Notes: generated by a model from the sequence alone, not told the origin. 52,721 nt of DNA from Mycolicibacter icosiumassiliensis (GCF_900078685.2 NZ_LT546166.1:1219299-1272019); one strand, 5' to 3'; numbered from the stretch's first letter, positions 37,542 through 47,528 are shown. A program made the numbers and translations.

Positions 37542-39890
37542 ATGGTGGAATTCACGGGCAAGGTCAGTCTCGATATCCGGGATTCCGAACCGGACTGGGG
37601 GCCGTTCGCCGCGCCGACCGCGCCCGAGGGAGCGCCCAATGTGCTGTATCTGGTTTGGGACGACACCGGCATCGCCACCTGGGACTGCTTCGGCGGACTG
37701 GTCGAGATGCCCACGATGAGCCGGATCGCCGAGCGGGGAGTGCGGCTGTCCCAGTTCCACACCACCGCCCTATGTTCCCCGACCAGGGCGTCGCTGTTGA
37801 CCGGGCGTAACGCCACCAGTGTCGGCATGGCCACCATCGAGGAGTTCACCGACGGGTTCCCCAACTGTAGCGGACGTATCCCCTTCGAAACCGCTTTGCT
37901 CAGTGAGGTTCTCGCCGAACAGGGCTGGAATACCTTCTGCGTCGGCAAGTGGCACCTGACGCCGCTGGAAGAGTCCAACATGGCTGGTACCCGACGGCAT
38001 TGGCCGACGCAACGGGGATTCGAGCGGTTCTACGGTTTCCTGGGCGGCGAGACCAACCAGTGGTACCCGGATCTGGTCTACGACAACCACCCGGTCGCAC
38101 CGCCGGCCACCCCCGAGGACGGCTACCACCTGTCCAAGGACATCGCTGACAAGACAATCGAATTCATCCGCGATGCGCAGACCATCGCGCCCGGAAAGCC
38201 CTGGTTCGGCTACGTCTGCCCGGGAGCAGGCCACGCCCCGCACCATGTGTTCGCCGAATGGGCTGACCGCTACGCCGGGCGCTTCGACATGGGCTACGAA
38301 CAGTACCGAGAGATCGTGCTGGCGAACCAGAAGAAGCTGGGACTGGTACCGGAAGACACTGAGCTGTCCGAGGTCAACCCCTACGCCGGCGTTACCAGTG
38401 CCGACGGGCAGCCCTGGCCGCTGCTGGACACGGTCCGCCCATGGGACAGCCTCGATGATTCCGAGAAGCGTTTGTTTGCCCGGATGGCTGAGGTGTTCGC
38501 GGGTTTCCAGACTTACACCGACGCCCAGATCGGCCGGATTCTGGACTACCTGGAGGAGTCCGGGCAGCTCGACAACACCCTTGTCGTGGTGATCTCCGAC
38601 AACGGAGCCAGCGGCGAGGGCGGTCCGAACGGATCGCCGAATGAGAACAAGTTCTTCAACGGCTACCTCGACTCCGTCGAAGAGGCGATGAAACTCTTCG
38701 ATCAGCTGGGTAGCCCGGAAACCTACAACCACTACCCGGTCGGGTGGGCGATGGCGTTCAATACGCCCTACAAGCTCTACAAGCGCTACGCCTCCCACGA
38801 GGGCGGTATCGCCGACCCTGCGATCGTCAGCTGGCCCAATGGAATCGCCGCGCGTGGCGAGGTACGCGACACCTATGTCAACGTGTGCGATGTGACCCCG
38901 ACGGTTTACGACCTGCTCGGCGTCACGCCGCCCGAGACCGTGCGCGGTATTGCCCAGCGGCCGCTGGAGGGCGTGAGTTTCAAAGCAGCGCTGGTTGATC
39001 CGGCCGCAGACACCGGAAAGCACACCCAGTTCTACACGATGTTGGGCACCCGCGGCATCTGGCACCGTGGCTGGTTTGCCAACACAGTGCATGCGGCGAC
39101 CCCATCGGGCTGGAGTCACTTCGATGACGACCGGTGGGAGCTCTACCACCTCGCCGAGGACCGCAGTCAGTGCCACGACCTGGCCGCTGAACATCCCGAG
39201 AAACTCACAGAGCTCCAGGCGATGTGGTTCGCCGAGGCCGAGAAATACAACGGACTGCCGTTGGCGGACTTGAACATCTTCGAGATGACCAGTCGGCAGC
39301 GGCCCTACCTGGCTGGTGCCCGTACCGACTACACCTACTACCCGAACACCGCCGAGGTGCCGTTGGGGGCGTGCGTGGAGCTTCGCGGCCGGTCATTCTC
39401 GGTATTGGCGCGCGTCACGGTGGATTCCGCTGCCGCGGAGGGGCTGCTGTTCAAGCAGGGGGCCCGGCACGGCGGTCATGCGCTGTTCGTTCAGGGCGGC
39501 AAGCTGCACTACGTCTACAACTTCCTCGGCGAGCGCGAACAGTGGCTGTCCTCGCCCGGCCCGATCCCGTTGGGGCAGCATATTTTCGGCATCCGGTTCG
39601 AGCGCACCGGAACGGTCGAGGGCAGTCACACGCCGATCGGTGAGGCCTGGTTGTACATCGACGACGAGGTGGTCGCCACCCTGCCCGACATGGTCGCCCA
39701 GCCGGGAGCCTTCGCCTTGGCCGGTGGCGGGGTCAGCGTGGGGCGCAACACCGGCCAGGCGGTATCTTCGGCGTACCGTGCGCCGTTCGCCTTCACCGGC
39801 GGCACCATCGCTGACGTTGCCGTGGATGTCAGTGGCGAGCCGTACCTGGACGTGAAAAGGGCTATCGCGGCTGCGTTTTCGCGGGACTGA
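37542..39890 (+). CDS. atsA: Arylsulfatase (type I, formylglycine-dependent)
   Basis: This enzyme hydrolyses sulfate esters with a formylglycine residue made from cysteine. The 782-residue protein has the modification motif CSPTRASLLTGRN (Cys78), metal-binding aspartates in VWDDTG, and a second metal site in VVISDNGASGEGG. The C-terminal part, from about residue 620, is a beta-rich domain typical of this large subgroup. Size and place match M. tuberculosis atsA (Rv0711) between rpsQ and rplN. The start is ATG 37542, after CGGAGTGAG. The next gene encodes the enzyme that makes its formylglycine, four bases on, so they are co-expressed. It has no clear signal peptide, so a cytoplasmic site is likely. 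Confidence 0.93.
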   Translation: MVEFTGKVSLDIRDSEPDWGPFAAPTAPEGAPNVLYLVWDDTGIATWDCFGGLVEMPTMSRIAERGVRLSQFHTTALCSPTRASLLTGRNATSVGMATIEEFTDGFPNCSGRIPFETALLSEVLAEQGWNTFCVGKWHLTPLEESNMAGTRRHWPTQRGFERFYGFLGGETNQWYPDLVYDNHPVAPPATPEDGYHLSKDIADKTIEFIRDAQTIAPGKPWFGYVCPGAGHAPHHVFAEWADRYAGRFDMGYEQYREIVLANQKKLGLVPEDTELSEVNPYAGVTSADGQPWPLLDTVRPWDSLDDSEKRLFARMAEVFAGFQTYTDAQIGRILDYLEESGQLDNTLVVVISDNGASGEGGPNGSPNENKFFNGYLDSVEEAMKLFDQLGSPETYNHYPVGWAMAFNTPYKLYKRYASHEGGIADPAIVSWPNGIAARGEVRDTYVNVCDVTPTVYDLLGVTPPETVRGIAQRPLEGVSFKAALVDPAADTGKHTQFYTMLGTRGIWHRGWFANTVHAATPSGWSHFDDDRWELYHLAEDRSQCHDLAAEHPEKLTELQAMWFAEAEKYNGLPLADLNIFEMTSRQRPYLAGARTDYTYYPNTAEVPLGACVELRGRSFSVLARVTVDSAAAEGLLFKQGARHGGHALFVQGGKLHYVYNFLGEREQWLSSPGPIPLGQHIFGIRFERTGTVEGSHTPIGEAWLYIDDEVVATLPDMVAQPGAFALAGGGVSVGRNTGQAVSSAYRAPFAFTGGTIADVAVDVSGEPYLDVKRAIAAAFSRD

Positions 39891-39894
39891 TGTG

Positions 39895-40776
39895 ATGCTG
39901 ACGGACCTCGTCGAGATCCCGGCCGGAGTGTTCCGGATGGGATCAACGAGTTTCTATCCCGAAGAGGCGCCCATTCACAGTGTGGCGGTGCAGCCGTTCG
40001 CGCTGGAGCGCCATCCGGTGACCAATGCACAGTACGGCGCATTCGTCGCTGCAACCGGCTACGTGACCCTGGCCGAGCAGGAACTCGATGCCGCGCTGTA
40101 CGGCGACGCCGAACCGGGCGCCCTGGTATTTCATCCAACCGACGGTCCGGTCGACCTGCGTGACTGGCGGCAGTGGTGGCGTTGGATCCCCGGCACCAGC
40201 TGGCGGCACCCGTTCGGACCGGACAGCACCGTCGAGGACAAGCCGGATCACCCGGTGGTGCAGGTGGCCTACCCCGATGCGGCAGCTTTCGCCCGGTGGG
40301 CGGGGCGCCGGTTGCCGACCGAAGCCGAATGGGAGTACGCCGCTCGGGCCGGCGGCGCGAGCACCTATGCGTGGGGGGAGGAGGAGCGGCCGGGCGGTGT
40401 GTTGATGGCCAACACCTGGCAGGGCGACTTTCCGTACCGCAACGACGGCGCCCTGGGCTGGGCCGGAACCTCACCGGTGGGAGCGTTTCCGCCGAACGCC
40501 TGGGGCCTGGTCGACATGATCGGCAACGTCTGGGAGTGGACGACCACCGAGTTCTCGGCGCACCATCGGCTCCGGGATCGGCCAGCCCCGCCGAAGGCCT
40601 GCTGTACGCCGACCGGCCCCGCCGACCCGAGTATCAGTCAGGCCCTCAAGGGCGGATCGCATCTGTGCGCGCCGGAGTACTGCCACCGCTATCGCCCCGC
40701 GGCCCGCTCCCCGCAGTCGCAGGACACGGCGACGAGCCATATCGGGTTTCGCTGCGCGGCGGGCGGGGAGAGATAG
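39895..40776 (+). CDS. Formylglycine-generating enzyme (sulfatase modifier)
   Basis: This protein converts the cysteine in the sulfatase motif CxPxR to formylglycine, activating the upstream arylsulfatase. About 293 residues, starting at ATG 39895 (a GTG at 39892 is also possible). SUMF1/FGE features are VEIPAGVFRMGS, RLPTEAEWEYAARAG, GNVWEWTTTEF and the late copper-binding cysteine pair in GGSHLCAPEYCHRYRPAAR, then SHIGFRCA. It corresponds to Rv0712. It is four bases after atsA and is followed by a strong hairpin, so the two form one operon. Confidence 0.93.
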   Translation: MLTDLVEIPAGVFRMGSTSFYPEEAPIHSVAVQPFALERHPVTNAQYGAFVAATGYVTLAEQELDAALYGDAEPGALVFHPTDGPVDLRDWRQWWRWIPGTSWRHPFGPDSTVEDKPDHPVVQVAYPDAAAFARWAGRRLPTEAEWEYAARAGGASTYAWGEEERPGGVLMANTWQGDFPYRNDGALGWAGTSPVGAFPPNAWGLVDMIGNVWEWTTTEFSAHHRLRDRPAPPKACCTPTGPADPSISQALKGGSHLCAPEYCHRYRPAARSPQSQDTATSHIGFRCAAGGER

Positions 40777-40783
40777 CGCGAGC

Positions 40784-40835
40784 GTGCGCGTCTGTACGCC
40801 TTGCCCCGGGGCGTAGTCGCTGTACAGACGCGCAC
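40784..40835. terminator. Bidirectional hairpin after the sulfatase operon
   Basis: GTGCGCGTCTGTAC (40784-40797) and GTACAGACGCGCAC (40822-40835) pair perfectly over 14 bases around a 24-base loop. It sits between the FGE gene and the convergent PstS paralogue. Both this and the hairpin at 29668 begin near GAGCGTG and carry GTAC at the inner end of the left arm, pointing to a shared element type. Confidence 0.65.
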
Positions 40836-40880
40836 CCTGGCGCCCAAGTGTGTACACCCCACGAGGGCGGTGGGAACGCC

Positions 40881-42002
40881 TTAGGAGATGGCGTCGATCG
40901 CGGTCCAGACCCGCGATTGAAAGTCAGGCGGCAGCGGGATGTAGCCCTGCTTGTTGAGGTTGGCCTGGCCCAGACCGGCGGCGGCCTGCAGGAAGCCCTT
41001 GACCGCCTGGCCCACCACCGGATCTGGGTATTTCGAGCAGACGATCTCGTAGCCGGCCAAGACGATCGGATAGACGTCGCCCTGAGTCGGGTTGTAGAAC
41101 GACGAGATGTCGACCACGAGATCGTTGCCGGCACCGGTGATCTTGGCGCCGGCGATGGTCTTACCGACCGAATCGGTCCCGATGCGCACCGGACGTTTGG
41201 ACTTGCGGCTGGCCGGGGTTTTGATCTCCGCGGCGAACAGCCCCTGGTCCATGGCAAAGGCCAACTCGTTGTAGCTGATCGCGCCCTCGGTGGTGCGCAC
41301 CAGCGCTGCGGTGCCCTCGTTTCCCTTGGCGCCGACGCCCACCCCGCCGTTGAACGTCTTGTCCGCCTCTTTGTCCCAGACGCCGCCGGATGCGGCCCGC
41401 AGGTAGGCCTGGAAATTCTCGGTGCTGCCGGACAAGTCGCTGCGGTAGACGACGCGGATGTCCTGGGCAGGCATGGGCCCGTTGAGCGCGACGAGGTCCG
41501 GATCGTCCCAGCGGCTGATACGGCCATTGAAGATCTTGGCGATGGTGGCCGCGTCCAGTACCAGCGAGTCGACTTCGGGAAGGTTGTAGGTGATGGCCAG
41601 CGGCCCGAATGTAATCGGTAGGTGCCAAGCATCCGCACCGCCGCAGCGCTGCTTGGCCAGCGCCCGCTGCCCTGCGTCCAGGGGTGAGTCGGATGCAGCG
41701 AAATCTGTTTCCCCAGCGAGGAAGTCGGCGATGCCGGCGCCCGAACCGTTGGCGGTGTAGTCGAGTGTGCGATCGACGCAGGCGGTGCGGTAGACGCCGA
41801 CGAACTCGGCCATCGCATGCGCCTGCGCGGTCGAACCGCTGGCTTTCAGATCTGTTTTGCCGCCGCAGGTCACGAGCTCACTGGCGTAGGCCAGCGTCAT
41901 ATGGGGCACAGAGCACGCCGACAGTGTCAGCGCGCCCGCAGTCAGCAGGATGCCGGCGGCCGCGGCTGGCGTTCGGGTTGCGACAGCCCGAAAACGATTC
42001 AT
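40881..42002 (-). CDS. PstS-family phosphate-binding lipoprotein (paralogue)
   Basis: A 373-residue phosphate-binding lipoprotein. The signal ends in lipobox LSAC (Cys30). The mature part has the PstS signature [48 protein letters not shown] and the C-terminal IPLPPDFQSRVWTAIDAIS. The overall match to the pstS at 798-1950 is clear, but the two differ throughout, so this is an older paralogue and not a copy. No pstC, pstA or pstB lies beside it. It sits in reverse between FGE and DUF4436 genes, where M. tuberculosis has no such gene. Because the operon pstS appears broken, it may supply phosphate capture, which is inference. Confidence 0.92.
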   Translation of the reverse strand: MNRFRAVATRTPAAAAGILLTAGALTLSACSVPHMTLAYASELVTCGGKTDLKASGSTAQAHAMAEFVGVYRTACVDRTLDYTANGSGAGIADFLAGETDFAASDSPLDAGQRALAKQRCGGADAWHLPITFGPLAITYNLPEVDSLVLDAATIAKIFNGRISRWDDPDLVALNGPMPAQDIRVVYRSDLSGSTENFQAYLRAASGGVWDKEADKTFNGGVGVGAKGNEGTAALVRTTEGAISYNELAFAMDQGLFAAEIKTPASRKSKRPVRIGTDSVGKTIAGAKITGAGNDLVVDISSFYNPTQGDVYPIVLAGYEIVCSKYPDPVVGQAVKGFLQAAAGLGQANLNKQGYIPLPPDFQSRVWTAIDAIS

Positions 42003-42108
42003 GGCCGTGTGTATAACAACCGAAACCCGCTCATTGTCGAACAGTAGGTAAACGAGGTGCGGGGAAACAGTGACGTCTGAGCGAGTTAGATCGGATTCCG
42101 ATACGCTT

Positions 42109-42144
42109 GCCGGCCAGCACGTTTCGGAATATCTCCTGGCCGGC
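42109..42144. promoter_or_regulatory. 9-bp inverted repeat upstream of DUF4436 and PstS paralogue
   Basis: GCCGGCCAG (42109-42117) and CTGGCCGGC (42136-42144) are exact reverse complements with an 18-base spacer, in the 177-base divergent gap. It could be an operator or a leader hairpin for the DUF4436 gene. No clear Pho-box repeats were seen here, unlike at the pst operon. Confidence 0.35.
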
Positions 42145-42179
42145 GCGGCTGCCGTCGCCGTTCGCTACCCTGACTGCCG

Positions 42180-43109
42180 ATGATCATCGAGCCCCAATTG
42201 GACGAGGCCGGCACTGCGGCGGCGAAGCGGCGCCAAAGACCGCGCTTCCTGACGAGCGCGGTGATCCTGGCCGCGATCGTTGTGGCCTACGTGTCATCGC
42301 TGTTCGGCGTCCACACCCTGCAACGCTCGGACAATCCGCTTCCGCCGCTCGACCTGAGCGCGGCGAATCCGGAGGACACCATCGTGCAGGTGCGGCTTCA
42401 GGAGCTGAACCCGGTAGCCAACCGACTCGCGGTGGATGTTCTCGTCCACCCCGGAGAGGCGTTGTACGACAAGCGTTTCGACGTACTGAACACCGAGCTT
42501 GCGGTGCGGTTGTATCCCCCGAATGACCTGGGGGACCTACATTTTCCCGCGGGGGACGCGCCTGCGCGGGTCAGCACGACAATCGAGGCCTATGGCGCCC
42601 CGGGAAACTGGCCCTTCGACACCTACACCACCGAACAGCTGTCGGCAGATGTGTTCGTCGGGACCGGGGAAGGCCGCAAACGGATCCCCGCCCGAGTGGA
42701 GGTCACCGGATCGCTGGACGGCTGGGACGCCAGCGTCGCCCGCGTGCATGACGCCAGCAGGACCCGAAACCAGCGAGGCGATGCCGATGCCGCGGTGGTG
42801 GTGAAGATCCAGCGGGCCAGGGGGCCGCTGATCTTCGACCTCGGAATCTGCCTGGTCCTGATCAGCCTGCCCACCCTGGCGCTGATCGTGGCCGTCCCGA
42901 TGGCCATGGGCAGGCGGAAATTTCTGCCGCCATTCGCCACCTGGTACGCCGCCAATCTCTTCGCGATCATCCCGCTGCGCAACATCCTGCCCGGGGCCCC
43001 GCCCCCGGGCTCCTGGATCGACCAGGCAATCGTCCAGTGGGTGCTGATCGCGCTGGCGGCGGCGATGGGCCTGTTCATCTACGCCTGGGTGCGGCAAGGG
43101 GATGACTGA
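42180..43109 (+). CDS. DUF4436 membrane protein
   Basis: A 309-residue membrane protein of unknown function, family DUF4436. It has one N-terminal helix (FLTSAVILAAIVVAYVSSLFG) and an exported domain of about 190 residues rich in beta structure. Three C-terminal helices follow (IFDLGICLVLISLPTLALIVAVP, FATWYAANLFAIIPLRN and WVLIALAAAMGLFIYAWV). It corresponds to Rv0713, which also lies between the sulfatase pair and rplN. The start is ATG 42180 with a weak ribosome site. The gene ends 217 bases before rplN. Confidence 0.85.
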   Translation: MIIEPQLDEAGTAAAKRRQRPRFLTSAVILAAIVVAYVSSLFGVHTLQRSDNPLPPLDLSAANPEDTIVQVRLQELNPVANRLAVDVLVHPGEALYDKRFDVLNTELAVRLYPPNDLGDLHFPAGDAPARVSTTIEAYGAPGNWPFDTYTTEQLSADVFVGTGEGRKRIPARVEVTGSLDGWDASVARVHDASRTRNQRGDADAAVVVKIQRARGPLIFDLGICLVLISLPTLALIVAVPMAMGRRKFLPPFATWYAANLFAIIPLRNILPGAPPPGSWIDQAIVQWVLIALAAAMGLFIYAWVRQGDD

Positions 43110-43155
43110 GGCCGGCCGCGACGCCAGCCCGTCTGCGCCCGGCTTGGCCAGCAAT

Positions 43156-43184
43156 TTGGCGTTGCGGGATCCGTCGCCTAAGCT
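43156..43184 (+). promoter_or_regulatory. Candidate spc-operon promoter
   Basis: TTGGCG (43156-43161) and TAAGCT (43179-43184) are 17 bases apart, giving a leader of about 135 bases to rplN. A small hairpin CGGCATG/CATGCCG lies near 43276-43300. The operon's own promoter makes sense because the upstream genes are interrupted by opposite-strand insertions. Confidence 0.5.
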
Positions 43185-43326
43185 CTAGGGGTTGCCGTGA
43201 GCAGACCTCGGCCAGCGTGAGTTGGCCCTGCGTGCACTTCGGCAATAAGAAGACCATGCACGACCGGGGAGATTCCGGCATGTCACTTGTCATGCCGCGG
43301 GTCGTCTCGATTATTGAGGAGATCTG

Positions 43327-43695
43327 GTGATTCAGCAGGAATCGCGGTTGAAGGTCGCCGACAACACCGGCGCCAAGGAGATCTTGTGCATCCGGGTGCT
43401 CGGCGGCTCGTCGCGGCGCTACGCCGGCATCGGTGATGTCATCGTCGCGACCGTCAAAGAGGCCATCCCGGGCGGCAACGTCAAGCGGGGTGATGTCGTC
43501 AAGGCCGTCGTGGTGCGCACCGTCAAGGAGCGTCGCCGTGCCGACGGCAGCTACATCAAGTTCGACGAGAACGCGGCCGTGATCATCAAGGCCGACAACG
43601 ACCCGCGCGGAACCCGCATCTTTGGGCCGGTCGGTCGCGAGCTGCGCGAGAAGAAGTTCATGAAGATCGTCTCGCTGGCACCGGAGGTGTTGTAG
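43327..43695 (+). CDS. rplN: 50S ribosomal protein L14
   Basis: L14 lies at the subunit interface of the large subunit. The 122 residues start at GTG 43327 ([27 protein letters not shown]) and end normally ([16 protein letters not shown]). A GAGGAGAT site precedes it. It opens the spc cluster; rplX follows immediately. Confidence 0.98.
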   Translation: MIQQESRLKVADNTGAKEILCIRVLGGSSRRYAGIGDVIVATVKEAIPGGNVKRGDVVKAVVVRTVKERRRADGSYIKFDENAAVIIKADNDPRGTRIFGPVGRELREKKFMKIVSLAPEVL

Positions 43696-44013
43696 ATGAA
43701 GGTCCATAAGGGCGACACCGTCCTGATCATCGCCGGCAAGGACAAGGGCGCTAAGGGCAAGGTCCTGCAGGCTTTCCCCACCCGCAACCGCGTGCTGGTC
43801 CAGGGCGTCAACCGGATCAAGAAGCACGTCGCGAACTCGGCCAACCAGGCCGGTGCCTCCTCGGGCGGGATCGTCACGCAAGAGGCCCCGATCCACGTGT
43901 CCAACGTGATGGTCGTCGACTCCGACGGACAGCCCACCCGGATCGGTTACCGGGTGGACGCCGAGTCGGGCAAGAAGGTTCGCGTCTCCAAGCGCAACGG
44001 CAAGGACATCTAG
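43696..44013 (+). CDS. rplX: 50S ribosomal protein L24
   Basis: L24 initiates large-subunit assembly. The 105-residue protein has the KOW motif region [28 protein letters not shown] and ends with the typical [13 protein letters not shown]. It directly follows the rplN stop with no gap. Confidence 0.98.
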   Translation: MKVHKGDTVLIIAGKDKGAKGKVLQAFPTRNRVLVQGVNRIKKHVANSANQAGASSGGIVTQEAPIHVSNVMVVDSDGQPTRIGYRVDAESGKKVRVSKRNGKDI

Positions 44014-44015
44014 AG

Positions 44016-44579
44016 ATGACGACTGCAGAAAAGATCCAGCCCCGGCTGAAGGTGCGCTACCGCGAAGAGATCCGCGACGCGCTCAACAAAGAGTTCAACT
44101 ACGCCAACGTGATGCAGATTCCGGGCGTGGTGAAGGTCGTGGTGAACATGGGTGTCGGCGAAGCCGCCCGGGACGCCAAGCTGATCAACAACGCGGTCAC
44201 CGACCTGGCCGCGATCACCGGCCAGAAGCCGGAGATCCGTAAGGCCCGCCTGTCCATCGCACAGTTCAAGCTGCGCGAGGGCATGCCGATCGGTGCCCGG
44301 GTCACCCTGCGCGGTGACCGGATGTGGGAGTTCCTGGACCGACTGACCTCGATCGCTCTGCCGCGTATCCGCGACTTCCGCGGGCTGTCGGCCAAGCAGT
44401 TCGACGGTTCCGGCAACTACACCTTCGGGCTGGCCGAGCAGTCGATGTTCCACGAGATCGACGTGGACTCCATCGACCGTCCGCGGGGGATGAACATCAC
44501 CGTCGTCACTTCGGCGACCAACGACGACGAAGGACGAGCGCTACTGCGGGCTCTCGGCTTTCCGTTCAAGGAGAACTGA
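44016..44579 (+). CDS. rplE: 50S ribosomal protein L5
   Basis: L5 binds 5S rRNA and contacts P-site tRNA. The 187 residues include [42 protein letters not shown] and [20 protein letters not shown]. It starts two bases after the rplX stop (ATG 44016) and is full length. Confidence 0.98.
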   Translation: MTTAEKIQPRLKVRYREEIRDALNKEFNYANVMQIPGVVKVVVNMGVGEAARDAKLINNAVTDLAAITGQKPEIRKARLSIAQFKLREGMPIGARVTLRGDRMWEFLDRLTSIALPRIRDFRGLSAKQFDGSGNYTFGLAEQSMFHEIDVDSIDRPRGMNITVVTSATNDDEGRALLRALGFPFKEN

Positions 44580-44581
44580 CC

Positions 44582-44767
44582 ATGGCTAAGAAGGCGTTGG
44601 TTATCAAGGCGGCCCGCAAGCCCAAGTTCGCGGTGCGCGCCTACACCCGCTGCAACAAGTGCGGCCGCCCGCGCGCGGTGCTCCGGAAGTTCGGCCTGTG
44701 CCGAATTTGCCTGCGCGAAATGGCGCACGCCGGCGAGCTGCCGGGTGTGCAGAAGAGCAGCTGGTGA
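44582..44767 (+). CDS. rpsZ: 30S ribosomal protein S14, zinc-binding type Z
   Basis: S14 binds 16S rRNA in the head of the small subunit. The 61-residue form has the four zinc cysteines, CNKC and CRIC, typical of the short type-Z S14; zinc-free forms are about 100 residues. The start is ATG 44582, two bases after rplE. Mycobacteria often keep a zinc-independent S14 elsewhere for zinc starvation. Confidence 0.97.
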   Translation: MAKKALVIKAARKPKFAVRAYTRCNKCGRPRAVLRKFGLCRICLREMAHAGELPGVQKSSW

Positions 44768-44786
44768 GGGTGGAGGAGCAGCCTAA

Positions 44787-45185
44787 ATGACTATGACGGA
44801 TCCCATCGCGGACTTCCTGACCCGTCTGCGTAACGCCAACTCGGCGTACCACGACGAGGTGACCCTGCCGCACTCGAAGATCAAGGCGAACATCGCCGAG
44901 ATCCTCAAGCGTGAGGGTTACATCACCGACTACCACGTCGAAGACGCCCGGGTGGGCAAGGCGCTGGTGGTCAACCTCAAGTACGGCCCGAACCGGGAGC
45001 GCAGCCTCGCCGGTCTGCGCCGGGTGTCCAAGCCGGGCCTGCGGGTCTACGCAAAGTCGACCAGCCTGCCACGGGTGCTCGGCGGCCTGGGCGTGGCGAT
45101 CATCTCCACGTCCTCGGGTCTGCTCACCGACCGTCAGGCGGCCAGGCAGGGCGTGGGCGGCGAAGTCCTCGCGTACGTGTGGTGA
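44787..45185 (+). CDS. rpsH: 30S ribosomal protein S8
   Basis: S8 is a primary 16S rRNA-binding protein. The 132 residues run from [25 protein letters not shown] to [22 protein letters not shown]. The start may be ATG 44787 or ATG 44793, since both fit; a GGAGGAG site precedes them. In many bacteria S8 regulates the spc operon; no specific site is evident here. Confidence 0.97.
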   Translation: MTMTDPIADFLTRLRNANSAYHDEVTLPHSKIKANIAEILKREGYITDYHVEDARVGKALVVNLKYGPNRERSLAGLRRVSKPGLRVYAKSTSLPRVLGGLGVAIISTSSGLLTDRQAARQGVGGEVLAYVW

Positions 45186-45198
45186 GGGAGTAGCAGAC

Positions 45199-45738
45199 AT
45201 GTCGCGTATTGGTAAGCAGCCGGTCCCGGTTCCCGCCGGGGTCGACGTGACCATCGATGGTCAGAACGTATCGGTCAAGGGACCCAAGGGCACCCTGGAG
45301 CTGGCGGTAGCCGAGCCCATCAGTGTCGCCCGCAACGACGACGGCGCACTTGTGGTGACCCGGCCGGACGACGACCGGCGTAACCGGTCCTTGCACGGTC
45401 TGAGCCGCACCCTGTTGGCCAACCTGGTCACCGGTGTGTCGGAGGGCTACCTCCGCAAGATGGAGATCTTCGGCGTCGGCTACCGCGTCGTGCTCAAGGG
45501 CAGCGACCTGGAGTTCGCGCTGGGCTACAGCCACCCGGTGCTGATCAAGGCTCCGGAGGGCATCACCTTCGCGGTGGAGACGCCCACGAAGTTCTCGGTT
45601 TCGGGCATCGACAAGCAGAAGGTCGGCCAGATCTCGGCGAACATCCGCCGCCTGCGCCGCCCCGACCCCTACAAGGGCAAGGGCGTGCGCTACGAGGGTG
45701 AGCAGGTTCGCCGCAAGGTCGGAAAGACAGGTAAGTAG
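45199..45738 (+). CDS. rplF: 50S ribosomal protein L6
   Basis: L6 stabilises the factor-binding region of the large subunit. The 179 residues begin [20 protein letters not shown] at ATG 45199 and end with the signature [25 protein letters not shown]. The frame open from 44911 is a shadow of rpsH. It is two bases before rplR. Confidence 0.98.
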   Translation: MSRIGKQPVPVPAGVDVTIDGQNVSVKGPKGTLELAVAEPISVARNDDGALVVTRPDDDRRNRSLHGLSRTLLANLVTGVSEGYLRKMEIFGVGYRVVLKGSDLEFALGYSHPVLIKAPEGITFAVETPTKFSVSGIDKQKVGQISANIRRLRRPDPYKGKGVRYEGEQVRRKVGKTGK

Positions 45739-45740
45739 TC

Positions 45741-46148
45741 ATGGCGCAATCACAAGCAGGCACCGCGGACCGCAAGCCCGTCGGTCAGAACATCTCCGAG
45801 GTTCGGCGCACGCACCGGATTCGTCGGCACGCGCGGCTGCGCAAGAAGGTCGCCGGCACGGCCGAGCGTCCGCGCCTGGTGGTGCACCGCTCCTCGCGGC
45901 ACATCCACGTCCAGCTGGTCGACGACCTTGCCGGTCACACGGTGGCTGCGGCGTCGTCGATCGAAGCCGACGTGCGGGGTGTGGACGGCGACAAGAAGGC
46001 CCACAGTGTGCGGGTCGGCCAGCTGATCGCCGAGCGCGCCAAGGCCGCCGGTGTCGACAGCGTGGTGTTCGACCGGGGTGGCTACACCTACGGCGGGCGG
46101 ATCGCGGCGCTGGCTGAGGCGGCGCGCGAGGGCGGATTGAAGTTCTGA
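45741..46148 (+). CDS. rplR: 50S ribosomal protein L18
   Basis: L18 binds 5S rRNA together with L5. The 135 residues contain [37 protein letters not shown] and end with the usual [17 protein letters not shown]. It has a slightly extended N-terminus ([20 protein letters not shown]) typical of mycobacteria. Confidence 0.98.
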   Translation: MAQSQAGTADRKPVGQNISEVRRTHRIRRHARLRKKVAGTAERPRLVVHRSSRHIHVQLVDDLAGHTVAAASSIEADVRGVDGDKKAHSVRVGQLIAERAKAAGVDSVVFDRGGYTYGGRIAALAEAAREGGLKF

Positions 46149-46179
46149 TGACTGACGTGAAGATGACTGGAAGGACCGC

Positions 46180-46872
46180 ATGATGGCGGAGCAGCCGACA
46201 GCCTCGGCAGGTCCCGACACGGGCAGTGCCCCCCGCAGCGACGGGCGCGACAACCGTGACAACCGGGGTGGACGTGGTGGCCGTGACGGCGGCCGTGGCG
46301 GCCGCGACAACCGTGACGGCGACAAGAGCAACTACCTGGAGCGCGTCGTCGCGATCAACCGGGTGTCCAAGGTGGTCAAGGGTGGCCGCCGGTTCAGCTT
46401 CACCGCGCTGGTGATCGTCGGCGACGGCAAGGGATTGGTCGGGGTCGGCTACGGCAAGGCCAAAGAGGTGCCCGCCGCAATCGCCAAGGGCGTCGAGGAG
46501 GCCCGCAAGGGCTTCTTCCGGGTGCCGCTGATCGGTGGCACCATCGTCCACCCGGTCCAGGGTGAAGCCGCCGCCGGTGTGGTGTTCCTGCGTCCGGCCA
46601 GCCCCGGTACCGGTGTTATCGCCGGTGGTGCGGTGCGTGCCGTGCTGGAATGCGCCGGGGTGCACGACATCCTGTCCAAGTCGCTGGGCAGCGACAATGC
46701 GATCAACGTGGTGCATGCCACCGTGGCTGCACTGAAGATGATCCAGCGTCCCGAAGAAGTGGCGGCCCGACGTGGCCTGCCCATCGAAGATGTGGCGCCG
46801 GCCGCGATGCTCAAGGCTCGTCGCGAGAGCGACGCTCTGGCTGCCGCTGCGGCGCGGGAAGGCACGGGGTAG
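46180..46872 (+). CDS. rpsE: 30S ribosomal protein S5 with Gly/Arg/Asp-rich N-terminus
   Basis: S5 supports decoding accuracy in the small subunit. The conserved domain begins [33 protein letters not shown]. It is preceded by a long mycobacterial extension with repeated [27 protein letters not shown] units. The total is 230 residues. ATG 46180 or ATG 46183 may be the start; the preceding GGAAGGA is a ribosome site. It has the normal C-terminus with [23 protein letters not shown]. Confidence 0.97.
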   Translation: MMAEQPTASAGPDTGSAPRSDGRDNRDNRGGRGGRDGGRGGRDNRDGDKSNYLERVVAINRVSKVVKGGRRFSFTALVIVGDGKGLVGVGYGKAKEVPAAIAKGVEEARKGFFRVPLIGGTIVHPVQGEAAAGVVFLRPASPGTGVIAGGAVRAVLECAGVHDILSKSLGSDNAINVVHATVAALKMIQRPEEVAARRGLPIEDVAPAAMLKARRESDALAAAAAREGTG

Positions 46873-46874
46873 TC

Positions 46875-47057
46875 ATGGCAAACCTGAAGATCACCCAGGT
46901 CCGCGGCACCATCGGTGCACGCTGGAAGCAGCGCGAGAGCCTGCGCACCCTGGGCCTGCGCAAGATCCGCCAGTCGGTGGTGCGTGAGGACAACCCGCAG
47001 ACTCGTGGGCTGATCCGGGTTGTTCACCACCTCGTGCATGTGGAGGAAGCAGAATGA
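46875..47057 (+). CDS. rpmD: 50S ribosomal protein L30
   Basis: L30 is a small large-subunit protein. The 60-residue sequence ([46 protein letters not shown]) is complete. It lies two bases after rpsE. Its stop overlaps the rplO start (ATGA). Confidence 0.98.
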   Translation: MANLKITQVRGTIGARWKQRESLRTLGLRKIRQSVVREDNPQTRGLIRVVHHLVHVEEAE

Positions 47058-47494
47058 CCATCAAGCTGCACGACCTGCGCCCTGCGCCCGGGTCGAACAC
47101 CAAGAAGACCCGCGTCGGCCGCGGTGAGGGCTCCAAGGGTAAGACCGCGGGCCGAGGCACCAAGGGCACCAAGGCACGCAAGAACGTGCCGGTCCGGTTC
47201 GAGGGTGGGCAGATGCCGATCCACATGCGGCTGCCCAAGCTGAAGGGCTTCCGCAACCGGTTCCGCACCGAGTACGAGGTCGTCAATGTTGGCGACATCA
47301 ACCGGTTGTTCCCGGAGGGCGGGACCATCGGTCTCGACGAACTGGTCGCCAAGGGTGCCGTCCGGAAGAACACACTGGTCAAGGTGCTCGGTGATGGCAA
47401 GTTGACGGTCAAGGCCGACGTCACCGCCCACAAGTTCAGCGGCAGCGCCCGCGACAAGATCACCGCAGCCGGAGGCACCGCCACCGAGCTGTAG
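47054..47494 (+). CDS. rplO: 50S ribosomal protein L15
   Basis: L15 is a late-assembly large-subunit protein. The 146 residues include [38 protein letters not shown] and [15 protein letters not shown] near the end. It ends the spc cluster here and is followed by a strong intrinsic terminator. secY, which follows in many bacteria, is not next. Confidence 0.98.
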   Translation: MTIKLHDLRPAPGSNTKKTRVGRGEGSKGKTAGRGTKGTKARKNVPVRFEGGQMPIHMRLPKLKGFRNRFRTEYEVVNVGDINRLFPEGGTIGLDELVAKGAVRKNTLVKVLGDGKLTVKADVTAHKFSGSARDKITAAGGTATEL

Positions 47495-47528
47495 GAGACG
47501 GTCTCTCTAGCTCCACAATCGTTCACAG

